The notes below the pieces were generated by a model, which was given only the letters and a program-made list of their open reading frames with translations, was not told where the DNA came from and made no database searches. The translations under genes were made by a program, and so were the position numbers. This document shows positions 53,564 to 62,962 of a stretch of 64,000 nt of DNA, in pieces. Origin of the DNA: Brevibacterium moorei (GTDB lineage Bacteria > Actinomycetota > Actinomycetes > Actinomycetales > Brevibacteriaceae); assembly GCF_024580735.1 (NCBI RefSeq), contig NZ_JANIJX010000016.1, positions 34,871 through 98,870 of the forward strand. The letters run 5' to 3'. Within the stretch, counting starts at the first letter, position 1, and each line of letters opens with the position of its first letter.

Positions 53564-54672
53564 CGGGGGCTCGTTTCTGTCTGGTAGGGGTCGGTGTGGA
53601 ACCAACGGCGTGCAGCCCACAGGGAGACGTAGACGAGACCGACAAGAACGGGCACCTCGATCAGCGGCCCGACCACCCCAGCGAGAGCCTGTCCACTGGT
53701 GGCGCCGAACGTGCCGATGGCGACGGCGATGGCGAGCTCGAAGTTGTTGCCCGCCGCGGTGAACGCCAGCGTCGTGGAGCGGGCGTAGCCGAGGCCGATG
53801 CCCTTGCCGAGCAAGAGGCCCGCGAACCACATGAGCGCGAAGTACACCAGCAGCGGCAGCGCGATCCGGGCCACATCGAGGGGATTCTGCGTGATCGCCT
53901 CGCCCTGGAGGGCGAAGAGCAGCACGATCGTGAGCAGCAGTCCATAGAGTGCCCACGGCCCGATGCGCGGGATGAACTTCTCTTCGTACCATTCGCGGTT
54001 GCGGTGCTTCTCGCCGATCCACCGGGTCGCGAACCCCGCGACCAGCGGCACACCAAGGAAGACGAGCACGTTGAGGGCGATCTGCCCCACCGAGACGTCC
54101 AAGCCCTGCGTGTCGAGGCCGAGCCAGCCGGGGAGTATCGTGAGGTAGAACCAGCCGAGCACGGAAAACATCACGACCTGGAAGATCGAGTTGATCGCCA
54201 CCAGCACCGCTGTTGCTTCCCGGTCGCCGCAGGCGAGGTCGTTCCAGATCACGACCATCGCGATGCAGCGTGCGAGGCCGACGATGATGAGGCCGGTGCG
54301 GTACTCGGGCAGGTCGGGCAGGAATACCCAGGCGAGGGCGAACATCACCGCGGGGCCGAGCAGCCAGTTCAGCACCAGCGACGACGCCAAGAGCTTCTTG
54401 TCGCCGGTGACGGCGGCGATCTTGTCGTAGCGGACTTTTGCCAGCACCGGGTACATCATCACCAGCAGGCCCAGGCCGATCGGCACCGAGATGCCCGCGA
54501 CCTCCATCCGGGCGAGCACGTCGGCCAGGGCGGGGATGAAGCGTCCGAGGAGGAGGCCGGCGATCATGGCCAGCCCGATCCAGACGGGCAGCCACTTATC
54601 CAGCGTCGACAACCGCCGCGTCGCCGCAGCCGCAGGCGCTGGAGTGTTCGTGGTGTTCTGGGGTGCGGGCAT
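53560..54672 (-). CDS. acr3: ACR3-type arsenite efflux protein
   Basis: A 370-residue membrane protein with ten helices. Conserved Cys and acidic region in GLARCIAMVVIWNDLACGD, the signature VLVAINSIFQ and AFTAAGNNFELAIAVAIG identify ACR3. It exports arsenite. It is 25 bp after arsM and coupled to arsC (4-bp overlap), all on the minus strand, and controlled with them from the divergent arsR region. Confidence 0.95.
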   Translation of the reverse strand: MPAPQNTTNTPAPAAAATRRLSTLDKWLPVWIGLAMIAGLLLGRFIPALADVLARMEVAGISVPIGLGLLVMMYPVLAKVRYDKIAAVTGDKKLLASSLVLNWLLGPAVMFALAWVFLPDLPEYRTGLIIVGLARCIAMVVIWNDLACGDREATAVLVAINSIFQVVMFSVLGWFYLTILPGWLGLDTQGLDVSVGQIALNVLVFLGVPLVAGFATRWIGEKHRNREWYEEKFIPRIGPWALYGLLLTIVLLFALQGEAITQNPLDVARIALPLLVYFALMWFAGLLLGKGIGLGYARSTTLAFTAAGNNFELAIAVAIGTFGATSGQALAGVVGPLIEVPVLVGLVYVSLWAARRWFHTDPYQTETSPR

Positions 54673-54697
54673 CGGGACGCTCTATCTCCTCGTCAGT

Positions 54698-55525
54698 TCA
54701 GTTGGTGGGTTTGGTGGCTCGGATGATCGCGGCGTGCATCCCGTCCGCGGCCTCGTGGGTGAACTTCACGCTCGCATCCGTGAACCCCGCCTTGTCGAGT
54801 CCGTCGAGGTACTCGGTCTGGGAGAGGGCTCCGGCGATGCAGCCGACGTAGGAGCCGCGTTCGGCCCGCTGCCCGGGGGTGAGGCGGTCTTCGGCGACGA
54901 CATCGGAGACCCCGATCCGCCCGCCGGGGGTGAGGACGCGGAACATCTCGGCGAGCACGGCGGGCTTGTCGGTGGAGAGGTTGATGACGCAGTTGGAGAT
55001 CACCACATCCACCGCCCCGTCCGAAAGCGGCACCTCCTCGATGGTGCCCTTGAGGAACTCGACGTTCTCCGCACCGGCCTCGGTCTTGTTCTTCTCGGCC
55101 AGGGCGAGCATCTCGTCAGTCATGTCCACCCCGTAGGCGAACCCGGTCGGCCCAACACGACGGGCAGACAGCAGCACATCGATGCCGCCGCCGGAGCCGA
55201 GATCGAGGACGCGTTCACCCTCGTGGAGCTCGGCGACCGCGGTGGGGTTGCCGCAGCCCAGGCTCGCCTCAACAGCTTCGAGGGGCAGACCGGCCGCGGT
55301 GGCCTCGTCGTAGAGGCCCGCGCCGAAGCTCCGCTCGGTCGGGGCGCAGCACGAACCCGAATCCGAGCCCGTGCCCTCGGCAGCAGGCACGCTCGAACAG
55401 CACGAGGTGACAGGCGTCTCCTCGATCAGGAGGTCGGCGTTGCGGGTGCCGCCGGTGACCGCGGTCGCGGCCTGGGCATAGCGGGCGCGGATCTGTTCGC
55501 GCAGCTCGGTGTTCTCGCTCATCAT
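54698..55525 (-). CDS. arsM: Arsenite methyltransferase
   Basis: A 275-residue SAM-dependent methyltransferase. The SAM site is LDLGSGGGIDVLLSARRVG; arsenic-binding cysteines are in SLGCGNP, SNCVINLS and VGCIAGAL, with an extra Cys-rich N-terminal pair (TSCCSSVP, GSCCAPT). It methylates arsenite to volatile or less retained forms. First gene of the arsM-acr3-arsC operon and divergent from arsR. Start ATG 55525 (or the adjacent ATG 55522). Confidence 0.93.
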   Translation of the reverse strand: MMSENTELREQIRARYAQAATAVTGGTRNADLLIEETPVTSCCSSVPAAEGTGSDSGSCCAPTERSFGAGLYDEATAAGLPLEAVEASLGCGNPTAVAELHEGERVLDLGSGGGIDVLLSARRVGPTGFAYGVDMTDEMLALAEKNKTEAGAENVEFLKGTIEEVPLSDGAVDVVISNCVINLSTDKPAVLAEMFRVLTPGGRIGVSDVVAEDRLTPGQRAERGSYVGCIAGALSQTEYLDGLDKAGFTDASVKFTHEAADGMHAAIIRATKPTN

Positions 55526-55550
55526 CTACTCCTCGGGATCGTGCATCTCT

Positions 55551-55592
55551 ACGCATTGATACTCTTCGATGTATCGACAGTTGTCAATGCGT
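55551..55592. promoter_or_regulatory. Nested operator palindrome of ars genes
   Basis: Two inverted repeats share one centre (between 55571 and 55572): inner TCGAT-GT-ATCGA (55566-55577) and outer ACGCATTGA / TCAATGCGT (55551-55559 and 55584-55592). It lies between divergent arsM and arsR and is the likely ArsR binding site. Confidence 0.7.
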
Positions 55593-55609
55593 GCCGTAGG
55601 ATCAGGATC

Positions 55610-55993
55610 ATGACGACCTCATTACCGCTGATCGCGACTGATGCCGGAGGATGCTGCGCCCCGGTGACGGGCGGTGTGCTCGCGGTCGAGGACGCGCAGC
55701 GGTTGGCGCGGATGTTCAAGGCGCTGGGTGATCCGACCAGGGTCCGGTTGTTGTCGATGATCGCCGCGCAGTCCGACGGGGAGGCGTGCGTGTGCGATCT
55801 GACCGAGCCGGTCGGCCTCTCCCAGCCCACCGTCTCCCATCACATGAAGCAGCTCGTCGACGCCGGTCTCGTCACCCGCGAGCAGCGTGGCAAGTGGGCC
55901 TACTACGCGATCGTGCCCGAGATCCTGACCATGCTCGCGGCAGCTCTAGACCCGCGGACACTCGGAACCGGAATCCCGGCTTCCTCCTGCTGA
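55610..55993 (+). CDS. arsR: ArsR-family arsenical repressor
   Basis: A 127-residue winged-helix repressor. A GGCCAPV Cys pair lies near the N-terminus, the helix-turn-helix is MFKALGDPTRVRLLSMIAA, GEACVCDLTEPVGLSQPTVSHHM and LVTREQRGKWAYYAIV; a C-terminal SSC ends it. The ECVCDL-type motif (here ACVCDL) holds arsenite-sensing cysteines; with the extra GGCC pair a third thiol is available. ATG 55610 is placed after the operator palindrome, divergent from arsM. Confidence 0.92.
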   Translation: MTTSLPLIATDAGGCCAPVTGGVLAVEDAQRLARMFKALGDPTRVRLLSMIAAQSDGEACVCDLTEPVGLSQPTVSHHMKQLVDAGLVTREQRGKWAYYAIVPEILTMLAAALDPRTLGTGIPASSC

Positions 55994-56046
55994 GAGACAA
56001 GGAACTCTAGTCGAGGACCACCGTCGGTAGCCGCGTTCACGACAGA

Positions 56047-59000
56047 TTAGAAGCTCAGGCCCGGTCCCTCGCGGCGGGGCGTGGTGCGGTGCTCCTGTTC
56101 GACATCGTGCAGAAGCGCGCGCTCCCGCTCGACACGCCGCGCCTCGCGCGCGGCCTGCTCAGACTGGCTCTGCTCGATCCTCGCCGTCGCCTCTGCAGGA
56201 GTGAGGGTGGCGAGCAGCTCGGCGTCCTCCCTTGCCTGTTTCGCCGCCTGTGCCGCCCGCGCCGCCTGCTGCGCGGGATTGGCGTTGAGGTAGTTCTCTC
56301 GATTGCGGTGCACTCTCTCAGTGCCGAACGCGCGCGCGTACGCTGCCAACCGAGCCATCTGCGCCTGCTCGGGCCGACCGACCAGGGCGTCGCGCGCTTC
56401 CCGGTGCTCGCGCTCAGCCTCGGTCACGCGGGAGTCGCCGTCGACCAACGGCCCGGTGACGCGCTGCATCCACGCCTCGCTGTTCTCGATCCACTTCGGC
56501 GGGCCGCCCCACTCGTCCGTGAGATGCTGGCGTGCCTGCTGGGCGCGAGCCTGCGCGGTTTCGTGGTCGGTGCGGGCACGACGCTTCCCGAACCACGACA
56601 CCGCCTGTACTTGATCGGCTGCTCTCTGCTCGGCGGCGTCGGCATCCTGCCAGTCGCTCAGCGCCGCCTCTGCCGCTGATACGACCGGGGCGGCGACCTC
56701 GGCACGCACCTCAACGGCCCGCTGCCTTGCCGCCTCCTCGGCCGCGCGTGCCCTTTCCCGGCTAGCCGTCTCGCGTTCGCGGAGGTCGGCGAGGGCGGTG
56801 CCGACCTGCTGCCACCGTGCCGCCTGCACCTCGGCGGTCTGGGCGCGGTGCATCAGCGCGGCGATCTTCTCGTTGACGAACTTCACCGGCCCGTCGTCGG
56901 TCAGCCCAGCTACGGCTTCCGTGGCGCGCCGTGTGGCGGTGGTGAGGCCGCGGTCGGCGCGGTCGCGTGCCATCGCCTCGATGAACTGCGCCCGCGCATC
57001 CGCCTCGCTCTCCGCCACCACGTGCAACAGGTTGTGGTCGCGGCCTCGGGTCATGCCGACGTAGACGCTCGCGGCGCTCGTGGCGTCGGTGAGGAGCGTG
57101 TGCGCTCCCGTCACGGTTGCGCCCTGGACCCCGTAGGAGGTTGCCGCGTAGGAGAGGTGGGCGTGCTCGGCCACGTATGCGGCGGGTAGGCGGACGGTGT
57201 GCTGCTGTTTGCGCCCGTTCCCGTGTTCGCGGACGCGGAGCGCACCGTCGTCCTCGACGTGTTGCACGATCCATTGCTGCCGGTTCGCCACCCCGATACC
57301 GGAGTCGTTCTGTCGCGTCTGGATCAGATCACCCGCCCCGATAGCGAGATCATCGCTGCCGTAGACGGTGCGGGTATCGTCGACGACACCCTGAGCGACA
57401 CGCACCTCGCGGATGGCGGCGTTGACGGTGCGGGCCTCGTCATTCGTGCTCACTGTCACCGCCTCACCATCCTCCGGCTGCCGGGCGACATGGGCGTGCG
57501 CGTCCTCGCCGCTGGCGTGGAGCCGTACAAGCCCCTCGGCGTTGAGTCGGTCGAACACATCGCCGGGGTCGGTGCCGTCGCGCATGCGCAAGGTGAGGTC
57601 GGCGTAGGCGGGGTCGGTGAAGCGGTGCACCTCGGCCATGTCGAACGTGCGACCCCGAATCTGCGCGGCCATGTCGAGCACCCCGCCACGACCGACCGCG
57701 GGAAGCTGCGCACGATCCCCAACGAGCGCGACCGTCGCTTTCGCTTCGGTGGTGATGGTGAGGAGGGCGAGGGCGGTGTCTTGGTCGAGCATCCCGGCCT
57801 CGTCCACGATCACCCGCTCACCCCGCGCAAGCCGCGCCTCCATGTTCGGGCCGTTGTAGGTGCGGCCCGTCTCGGGGTCGGTGTCGCCGGGGGTGAGGCG
57901 CGTCCAAACACCGTCGTCGTTCCAGCGCCAGCCGTGGGCGTGCACGAGCGCTGCAACACTCGTCGCGGGCACGCCGAGTTCGTCGTGCGCGACCTGCGCG
58001 GCACGCAACGTCGGCGCCACGACTCGAGCCGCCCGACCGTGCTGCGCTGCGACCTCGATTGCAGCGCCGAGCATCGTGGTCTTGCCCGCACCGGCCGCAC
58101 CCTCCACGACCACAAGCGGATCACGCGACGCGACCGCGGCAGCCGCGATCGTCTGCCCGGCGTCCAGACCGTGCGCGTGCGCGGTCTCGTCCAGGTCGGG
58201 GTGACGCGGTTCGCGCTTCGGTGCGCACTGGGTGAGGAGGTCGCGCAGCTCGGTCTCGGCCTGCACCACCCGCACGCTCGTGAGGTGCGCAACATGCTCG
58301 GGCGTCGGTGCGCCGGGCGGGAGGATCGATAAGCAATCCTCCAACACCAACCCCGTTGCGATACTGACGAACTCGCGTATCTCGGCAGGGGTGGCGTGCA
58401 CGCCGTAGTCGGTCATGACGCGAGTCGCGTGCCCCTGCACGCTGTGCCGCGTCCACGCCGACCCGCCTGCCGCGCAGCGATCGAGTGCACGACTCGCCAC
58501 CTCTTGCACGGAGAGGTCATCGAGCGATACCCGTGCACGTGGGGCGGGGCGTTGCAACGTGTCGGGGTCGTAGCCGGCCTCCCGTAACTCCGCGATCCAC
58601 GCCTGTTCCTCGTGCAGGGTGGTGGTCTTCTTCGCGGGGCGCTCGTGCGCCCACGCTTTCGCCGCGAGGCGGGCGGAGACGACCGGCCCCATCGTCTCGC
58701 CCGGATGCGCCGCCTCCCATTCGGCCTCGAACCGTTCCAGATGCTTGCGCACCTGCTCGCCGCGTTTGCTCATCACGGGGTTGAACCGTTCGAGCTCGAC
58801 CACCTCACCCGTCATGGTGTCGAGGGTGAGGCTGTGCCGGTCGAGCACCTCGGCGAGCTCGGGGTGTGCGGCGATGACGGCGGTGCCGAGGGCACGGATC
58901 GCTCCCTGCTGCTTGAACAACGCCGCCGTATCCAAGGCGCGCCATTTCCCGGCCGCTTGCACGCGGGTGCCGATCTGGAAATGGATATGCCGATGCGGAT

Positions 59001-59499
59001 CACCCGCACGGCTCGTGCGGTGCGACACGGCAACCGTCTGCACCTCGCGGGCGGGCACGACCTCCTGCTTCCCGCGAGGGCCGACGCGAGTAACGGAGTG
59101 CTGGGCAATCCATCGCCGAATCTCCGCCACGGCATCCTGTTCCGCCAGGTCGAGGGCATCGGAGACCTCCGGGTGGAGTGCGGCGGCGATCGACAAAGAC
59201 TTGGGGGCGTTGACGACCATCTCCGCGAACCGCGGCGATCCCTGCCGCCCCTGACCAGGCAGTCGCGGCTTTCCCATCGACTCGCCCGTGACCGGGTTCA
59301 CCCAGTCCACCCATCCGGCGTAGGCCTCCGGGTCGAGCCCGAGAGCAGCGGTGACGTTGCCCTTACTGTCGAGGGTCGTGAACTGCGCGACAGAGGCGTC
59401 GTCCCCGAGGTAGTAATCGTCAGCGCGGGAACGGTCAGCTTCGACATAGTGGCGCGCGTCGGCTCCGGTTCTCCGGAACAGGATCACGCCGCCATGCAT
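56047..59499 (-). CDS. MobF-type relaxase-helicase (TraA/TrwC-like)
   Basis: A 1150-residue conjugative relaxase. N-terminal tyrosines are in DDYYLGDD (about residues 29-36 from this start), the metal-binding His triad in HRTSRAGDPHRHIHF (about 160-175). A helicase domain follows with Walker A GAAGAGKTT (about 470), DEAGML (Walker B) and DRAQLPAVGRGG; the C-terminus is a long Ala/Arg/Glu-rich coiled region. It would nick the transfer origin and unwind the strand. ATG 59499 follows AGGTGG; a GTG at 59511 is an alternative. No type IV secretion genes accompany it. Confidence 0.93.
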   Translation of the reverse strand: MHGGVILFRRTGADARHYVEADRSRADDYYLGDDASVAQFTTLDSKGNVTAALGLDPEAYAGWVDWVNPVTGESMGKPRLPGQGRQGSPRFAEMVVNAPKSLSIAAALHPEVSDALDLAEQDAVAEIRRWIAQHSVTRVGPRGKQEVVPAREVQTVAVSHRTSRAGDPHRHIHFQIGTRVQAAGKWRALDTAALFKQQGAIRALGTAVIAAHPELAEVLDRHSLTLDTMTGEVVELERFNPVMSKRGEQVRKHLERFEAEWEAAHPGETMGPVVSARLAAKAWAHERPAKKTTTLHEEQAWIAELREAGYDPDTLQRPAPRARVSLDDLSVQEVASRALDRCAAGGSAWTRHSVQGHATRVMTDYGVHATPAEIREFVSIATGLVLEDCLSILPPGAPTPEHVAHLTSVRVVQAETELRDLLTQCAPKREPRHPDLDETAHAHGLDAGQTIAAAAVASRDPLVVVEGAAGAGKTTMLGAAIEVAAQHGRAARVVAPTLRAAQVAHDELGVPATSVAALVHAHGWRWNDDGVWTRLTPGDTDPETGRTYNGPNMEARLARGERVIVDEAGMLDQDTALALLTITTEAKATVALVGDRAQLPAVGRGGVLDMAAQIRGRTFDMAEVHRFTDPAYADLTLRMRDGTDPGDVFDRLNAEGLVRLHASGEDAHAHVARQPEDGEAVTVSTNDEARTVNAAIREVRVAQGVVDDTRTVYGSDDLAIGAGDLIQTRQNDSGIGVANRQQWIVQHVEDDGALRVREHGNGRKQQHTVRLPAAYVAEHAHLSYAATSYGVQGATVTGAHTLLTDATSAASVYVGMTRGRDHNLLHVVAESEADARAQFIEAMARDRADRGLTTATRRATEAVAGLTDDGPVKFVNEKIAALMHRAQTAEVQAARWQQVGTALADLRERETASRERARAAEEAARQRAVEVRAEVAAPVVSAAEAALSDWQDADAAEQRAADQVQAVSWFGKRRARTDHETAQARAQQARQHLTDEWGGPPKWIENSEAWMQRVTGPLVDGDSRVTEAEREHREARDALVGRPEQAQMARLAAYARAFGTERVHRNRENYLNANPAQQAARAAQAAKQAREDAELLATLTPAEATARIEQSQSEQAAREARRVERERALLHDVEQEHRTTPRREGPGLSF

Positions 59500-59535
59500 G
59501 AGGACCACCACCTGATGTTTCTAATACAGAAACTG

Positions 59536-59555
59536 TGTTACCTACCACGGTAACA
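59536..59555. repeat. Inverted repeat upstream of relaxase gene (oriT candidate)
   Basis: Perfect 7-bp arms TGTTACC and GGTAACA with a 6-nt loop TACCAC, in an A/T-richer 205-bp gap between the divergent relaxase and ChrA genes. Position next to the relaxase gene fits an oriT hairpin or an operator. Confidence 0.45.
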
Positions 59556-59716
59556 TACGTTCATTCAGAAGTCAGCAGAGCGATCTTAGAATCGCACTGT
59601 GCGACACGGAAGGTTCGCGTAAGTCGGTGACGGCTTCTGAGCCGCGAGTGAACACTGCGTGAATGCAGCGCGGCGAGTAGCGCCAGTCCCGGACGGTGCC
59701 CCATTCTGAGTAAGAA

Positions 59717-60931
59717 ATGTTATCCGCAGAAGGTGGCCGTCGAACCGACTTTGGCGCGCCATTGCTGGTCCTTCTGGTGTTCTTGAGGTTAGGGTGCACG
59801 TCGTTCGGTGGCCCGGTCGCTCATCTTGGATATTTTCGAGCAGAGTTCGTCGAGCGACGCAGGTGGCTGGGTGATCGCGCGTATGCGGATCTTGTCGCAT
59901 TGTGCCAGTTTCTTCCCGGCCCGGCATCAAGCCAGGTCGGCATGGCGATCGGTTTGCAGAGAGCTGGAATACTCGGTCTTGTCGCGGCATGGCTCGGGTT
60001 CACACTGCCATCTGCGGTATTGCTGTTCGGGTTCGCGCTCGGCGTATCGACCCTTGGCGACGTATCGCAGGCTGGATGGGTGCTGGGCCTGAAGGCTGCG
60101 GCGGTCGCGGTCGTGGGTCATGCTGTGCTCGGGATGGCAAAGTCACTCACGCCTGATGCGCGACGAGCGACGATTGCTGTCGGGGTGCTCACTGTCGTGC
60201 TGCTCGTACCCGGCCCGCTGACGATGTTCGGCGCGATGGCCTTGGCCGGGATCGCGGGGTTCTTCGTCTGTCGATCCCCGAGCACGGCCGAGAACGATGA
60301 ACCGCGTTTCCGGGTGCGCCTGCGGCCCGCAGTCGGATGGTTGAGCCTGGCTGTGTTCGTCATGCTGCTCGCAGGGTTGCCGATTCTTGCTGCGTTCACC
60401 GGCAACGCCACGGTAGGCCTGATTGACACCTTCTATCGTGCGGGGTCGCTCGTGTTCGGCGGCGGGCATGTCGTGCTCCCGCTTTTGCAGGCTGAGACAG
60501 TGCAGACTGGACTGGTGGAGCCGGGTGCGTTCCTCGCGGGGTATGGTGCCGCGCAGGCGGTGCCAGGGCCGCTGTTCACCTTCGCCGCGTTTCTCGGAGC
60601 GGTCACCACGAGCGGCCCGAGTGGGCTGCTCGGCGCATCCATTGCGCTGCTCGCGATCTTTCTGCCGTCTGCGCTGCTCGTGATGGGGGTGCTGCCCTTC
60701 TGTGAGCGGTTGCGTCGTGCGCCGAGAGTGCAGCGTGTGCTGACGGGCGTGAACTCCGGAGTCGTCGGGCTGCTTGCCGCCGCGCTGTACGACCCCGTAT
60801 TCACCGCGGGTGTCACGAACGCCGCATCACTCGTCGTCGCGGCACTCGCGTTCGTCGCACTCACGTCCTGGAAAACACCGGCATGGGCGGTAGTGCTCGG
60901 GGCCGCAGGAGCCGGGGCATTGCTGCTCTGA
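59717..60931 (+). CDS. chrA: ChrA-family transporter
   Basis: A 404-residue long-chain CHR protein with two homologous halves. The first half has TSFGGPVAHLGYFRAEFV and LCQFLPGPASSQVGMAIGL, the second FGGGHVVLPLLQAE and AQAVPGPLFTFAAFLG. About ten to twelve helices. Family members export chromate in exchange for sulfate or similar; activity here is inferred. It starts 206 bp after the divergent relaxase gene and is followed by the P1B ATPase after 72 bp. Confidence 0.9.
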   Translation: MLSAEGGRRTDFGAPLLVLLVFLRLGCTSFGGPVAHLGYFRAEFVERRRWLGDRAYADLVALCQFLPGPASSQVGMAIGLQRAGILGLVAAWLGFTLPSAVLLFGFALGVSTLGDVSQAGWVLGLKAAAVAVVGHAVLGMAKSLTPDARRATIAVGVLTVVLLVPGPLTMFGAMALAGIAGFFVCRSPSTAENDEPRFRVRLRPAVGWLSLAVFVMLLAGLPILAAFTGNATVGLIDTFYRAGSLVFGGGHVVLPLLQAETVQTGLVEPGAFLAGYGAAQAVPGPLFTFAAFLGAVTTSGPSGLLGASIALLAIFLPSALLVMGVLPFCERLRRAPRVQRVLTGVNSGVVGLLAAALYDPVFTAGVTNAASLVVAALAFVALTSWKTPAWAVVLGAAGAGALLL

Positions 60932-61003
60932 ATGCGCTACGCGGATACTCAGACGAGGCTGGCCTGCAATGCGAGAAGCGTGCCCGCCTGGGAGGATTGA
61001 AGC

Positions 61004-62962
61004 ATGAGCCGTTTTTCATCTCTGGTCAGGGCATATCCACTCGTGATCGCAACACTGTTGGTGGCTATGATCGGGTTGGTTCTCTTAGCGACTCCGGCCA
61101 GTGAGTCGGCCAGCTGGATTGTGGGTGCGTATGCGCTCGTGATTGCCGGGTGGGAGGCGGTCGGGATGATCCGGCAGCTCATCCGAGGGCACGCCGGGCT
61201 CGACATTCTTGCGGTGACGGCAATCACCGCTGCAGTGCTCGTTGGGGAGCCGTGGGCGGCGCTCGTGGTGGTGCTGATGCTCACCGGCGGGGCGGCCCTC
61301 GAAGATTACGCTGAGAACCGTTCGAAGCGGGAACTGACCGCGCTGCTGCGTAAGGCACCCCAGCAGGCCACGCGCATTCTCGCCCCAAGCGCACTCGGCG
61401 CGGACATGCACGGGCATACTGCCGAGGTCACGACCGAGGACATACCGGTCGAAGAAGTCGAGGTGGGTGATCTGTTGTTGGTGCGGCCGGGTGCACTCGT
61501 GCCTGTGGACTCGATCCTCGTCTCCGAGCACGCCGTGTTCGATGAGTCGTCATTGACCGGTGAAAGCCTGCCCGTTGAGCGTGACGCGGGAGAGAAAGTG
61601 TCGAGCGGTGCGGTGAATGGACAAGCCGCAGTCACCATGCGGGCCGCGGCTCCGGCCGCCGAGAGCGAGTATCAGCAGATTGTTCGGCTCGTCGAACAGG
61701 CCGCGGGCAGCAAAGCCAAAGTCGTGAGGCTCGCAGATCGGTACGCGGTGCCGTTCACAGTGCTCGCGCTCGTGATCGCTGGGATCGCGTGGGCGGTCAG
61801 TGGAGAGGCTGTCCGGTTTGCCGAGGTGCTGGTGGTGGCGACGCCATGCCCGCTGCTGATCGCCGCGCCGGTCGCATTTCTCGGGGGCATGAGCCGTGCC
61901 GCGAGGTTCGGGCTGATCGTGAAGGGTGGCGGCACTCTCGAACAGCTTTCACGAGCCCGCTCGGCGGCATTCGATAAGACCGGCACCATCACTACCGGCA
62001 AACCGGTGCTCGAACGCATCCTGCCCGCCGCCCGCACCGGCAAAGACGAACTGCTGCGTTTCGCAGCCTCAGCGGAGGTGTACTCCTCCCATGTGCTCGC
62101 GGGCTCCGTCGTGCAGGCCGCGAAACAGCACGGTCTGTCGCTCATCGAAGCCGAACATGCCGAGGAGATCGCGACGAACGGAGTCGCGGCTGTGCTCCGC
62201 ACTCCTGACGCATCTGAGGCAGTGACGGTTCGTATCGGCAAGCCCTCCTGGGTGCGCGATTCCGCGCCCGACCTCGTGCTGGCAGACCTTGCTCCAGGGG
62301 AACTCGCGATCTACGTCTCGGTCGATGACCGCTTCGCCGGAGCCATCGTCATGCGCGACCAAGTGCGCGAAGAAGCAAGCCAAGCGCTCCAAGATCTGGG
62401 CGAACTTGGCATCGTGCGCACGCTCATGGTTACCGGAGACGTTGCAGCCACCGCCGAACCCATCGCACAGCACCTTGGAATCGGCGAGGTGCACGCCGAG
62501 TGCCGCCCCGGCGACAAAGTTCGCATTGTCAGTAGCGTGCAGCCCCGCCCGCTCATCATGGTCGGTGACGGCCTCAACGATGCCCCAGTGCTCGCTGCTG
62601 CGGATATTGGCTTTGCGATGGGGGCGCGCGGTGCAACCGCAGCATCGGAGTCTGCGGACATCGTGAACCGCTACGACACACTCTCGGCCCTGCCGCGCGC
62701 GGTGAGCATCGGCAAAGACACCGTGCGCATCGCATTGCAAAGCATCTGGCTCGGCATCATCATCAGCGTCGGCCTCATGCTCATCGCCGCCTTCGGGTTC
62801 CTCCCCGCACTCCTCGGCGCGTGGCTGCAAGAAGTCGTTGACCTGGTGGCCATCCTCGGCGCACTCCGTGCAGTCGGCCCACGATCTGAGCGAATCACAC
62901 GATCATCACCAGTCGCATCGACGGAACAACTTCACTTCAGCACGACCCAAGACAGGAAATGA
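61004..62962 (+). CDS. P1B-type heavy-metal ATPase with TPC motif
   Basis: A 652-residue metal-transporting P-type ATPase. Actuator motif TGES (SLTGESLPVE), phosphorylation motif DKTGTITTGKP (Asp at about residue 324) and hinge GDGLNDAPVL are all present. The membrane metal motif reads VATPCPLLIAAP, i.e. TPC rather than the CPC of Cu/Zn/Cd pumps; TPC is linked with the less studied P1B-5 group (nickel/iron). No N-terminal metal-binding domain precedes the first helix. A GGAGGA ribosome site precedes ATG 61004. It overlaps the VIT gene by four bases (ATGA). Confidence 0.9.
   Translation: MSRFSSLVRAYPLVIATLLVAMIGLVLLATPASESASWIVGAYALVIAGWEAVGMIRQLIRGHAGLDILAVTAITAAVLVGEPWAALVVVLMLTGGAALEDYAENRSKRELTALLRKAPQQATRILAPSALGADMHGHTAEVTTEDIPVEEVEVGDLLLVRPGALVPVDSILVSEHAVFDESSLTGESLPVERDAGEKVSSGAVNGQAAVTMRAAAPAAESEYQQIVRLVEQAAGSKAKVVRLADRYAVPFTVLALVIAGIAWAVSGEAVRFAEVLVVATPCPLLIAAPVAFLGGMSRAARFGLIVKGGGTLEQLSRARSAAFDKTGTITTGKPVLERILPAARTGKDELLRFAASAEVYSSHVLAGSVVQAAKQHGLSLIEAEHAEEIATNGVAAVLRTPDASEAVTVRIGKPSWVRDSAPDLVLADLAPGELAIYVSVDDRFAGAIVMRDQVREEASQALQDLGELGIVRTLMVTGDVAATAEPIAQHLGIGEVHAECRPGDKVRIVSSVQPRPLIMVGDGLNDAPVLAAADIGFAMGARGATAASESADIVNRYDTLSALPRAVSIGKDTVRIALQSIWLGIIISVGLMLIAAFGFLPALLGAWLQEVVDLVAILGALRAVGPRSERITRSSPVASTEQLHFSTTQDRK

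Noticed and set aside
53566..54595. Extended arsC frame antisense-like within acr3
   Set aside because: It is the acr3 gene read in another frame; Arg/Pro/His-rich with no domain, and the arsC family length is reached from 53563.
54491..55609. In-frame extension upstream of arsR
   Set aside because: Lies antisense to arsM and crosses the operator palindrome; ArsR proteins are about 100-130 residues, matching the start at 55610.
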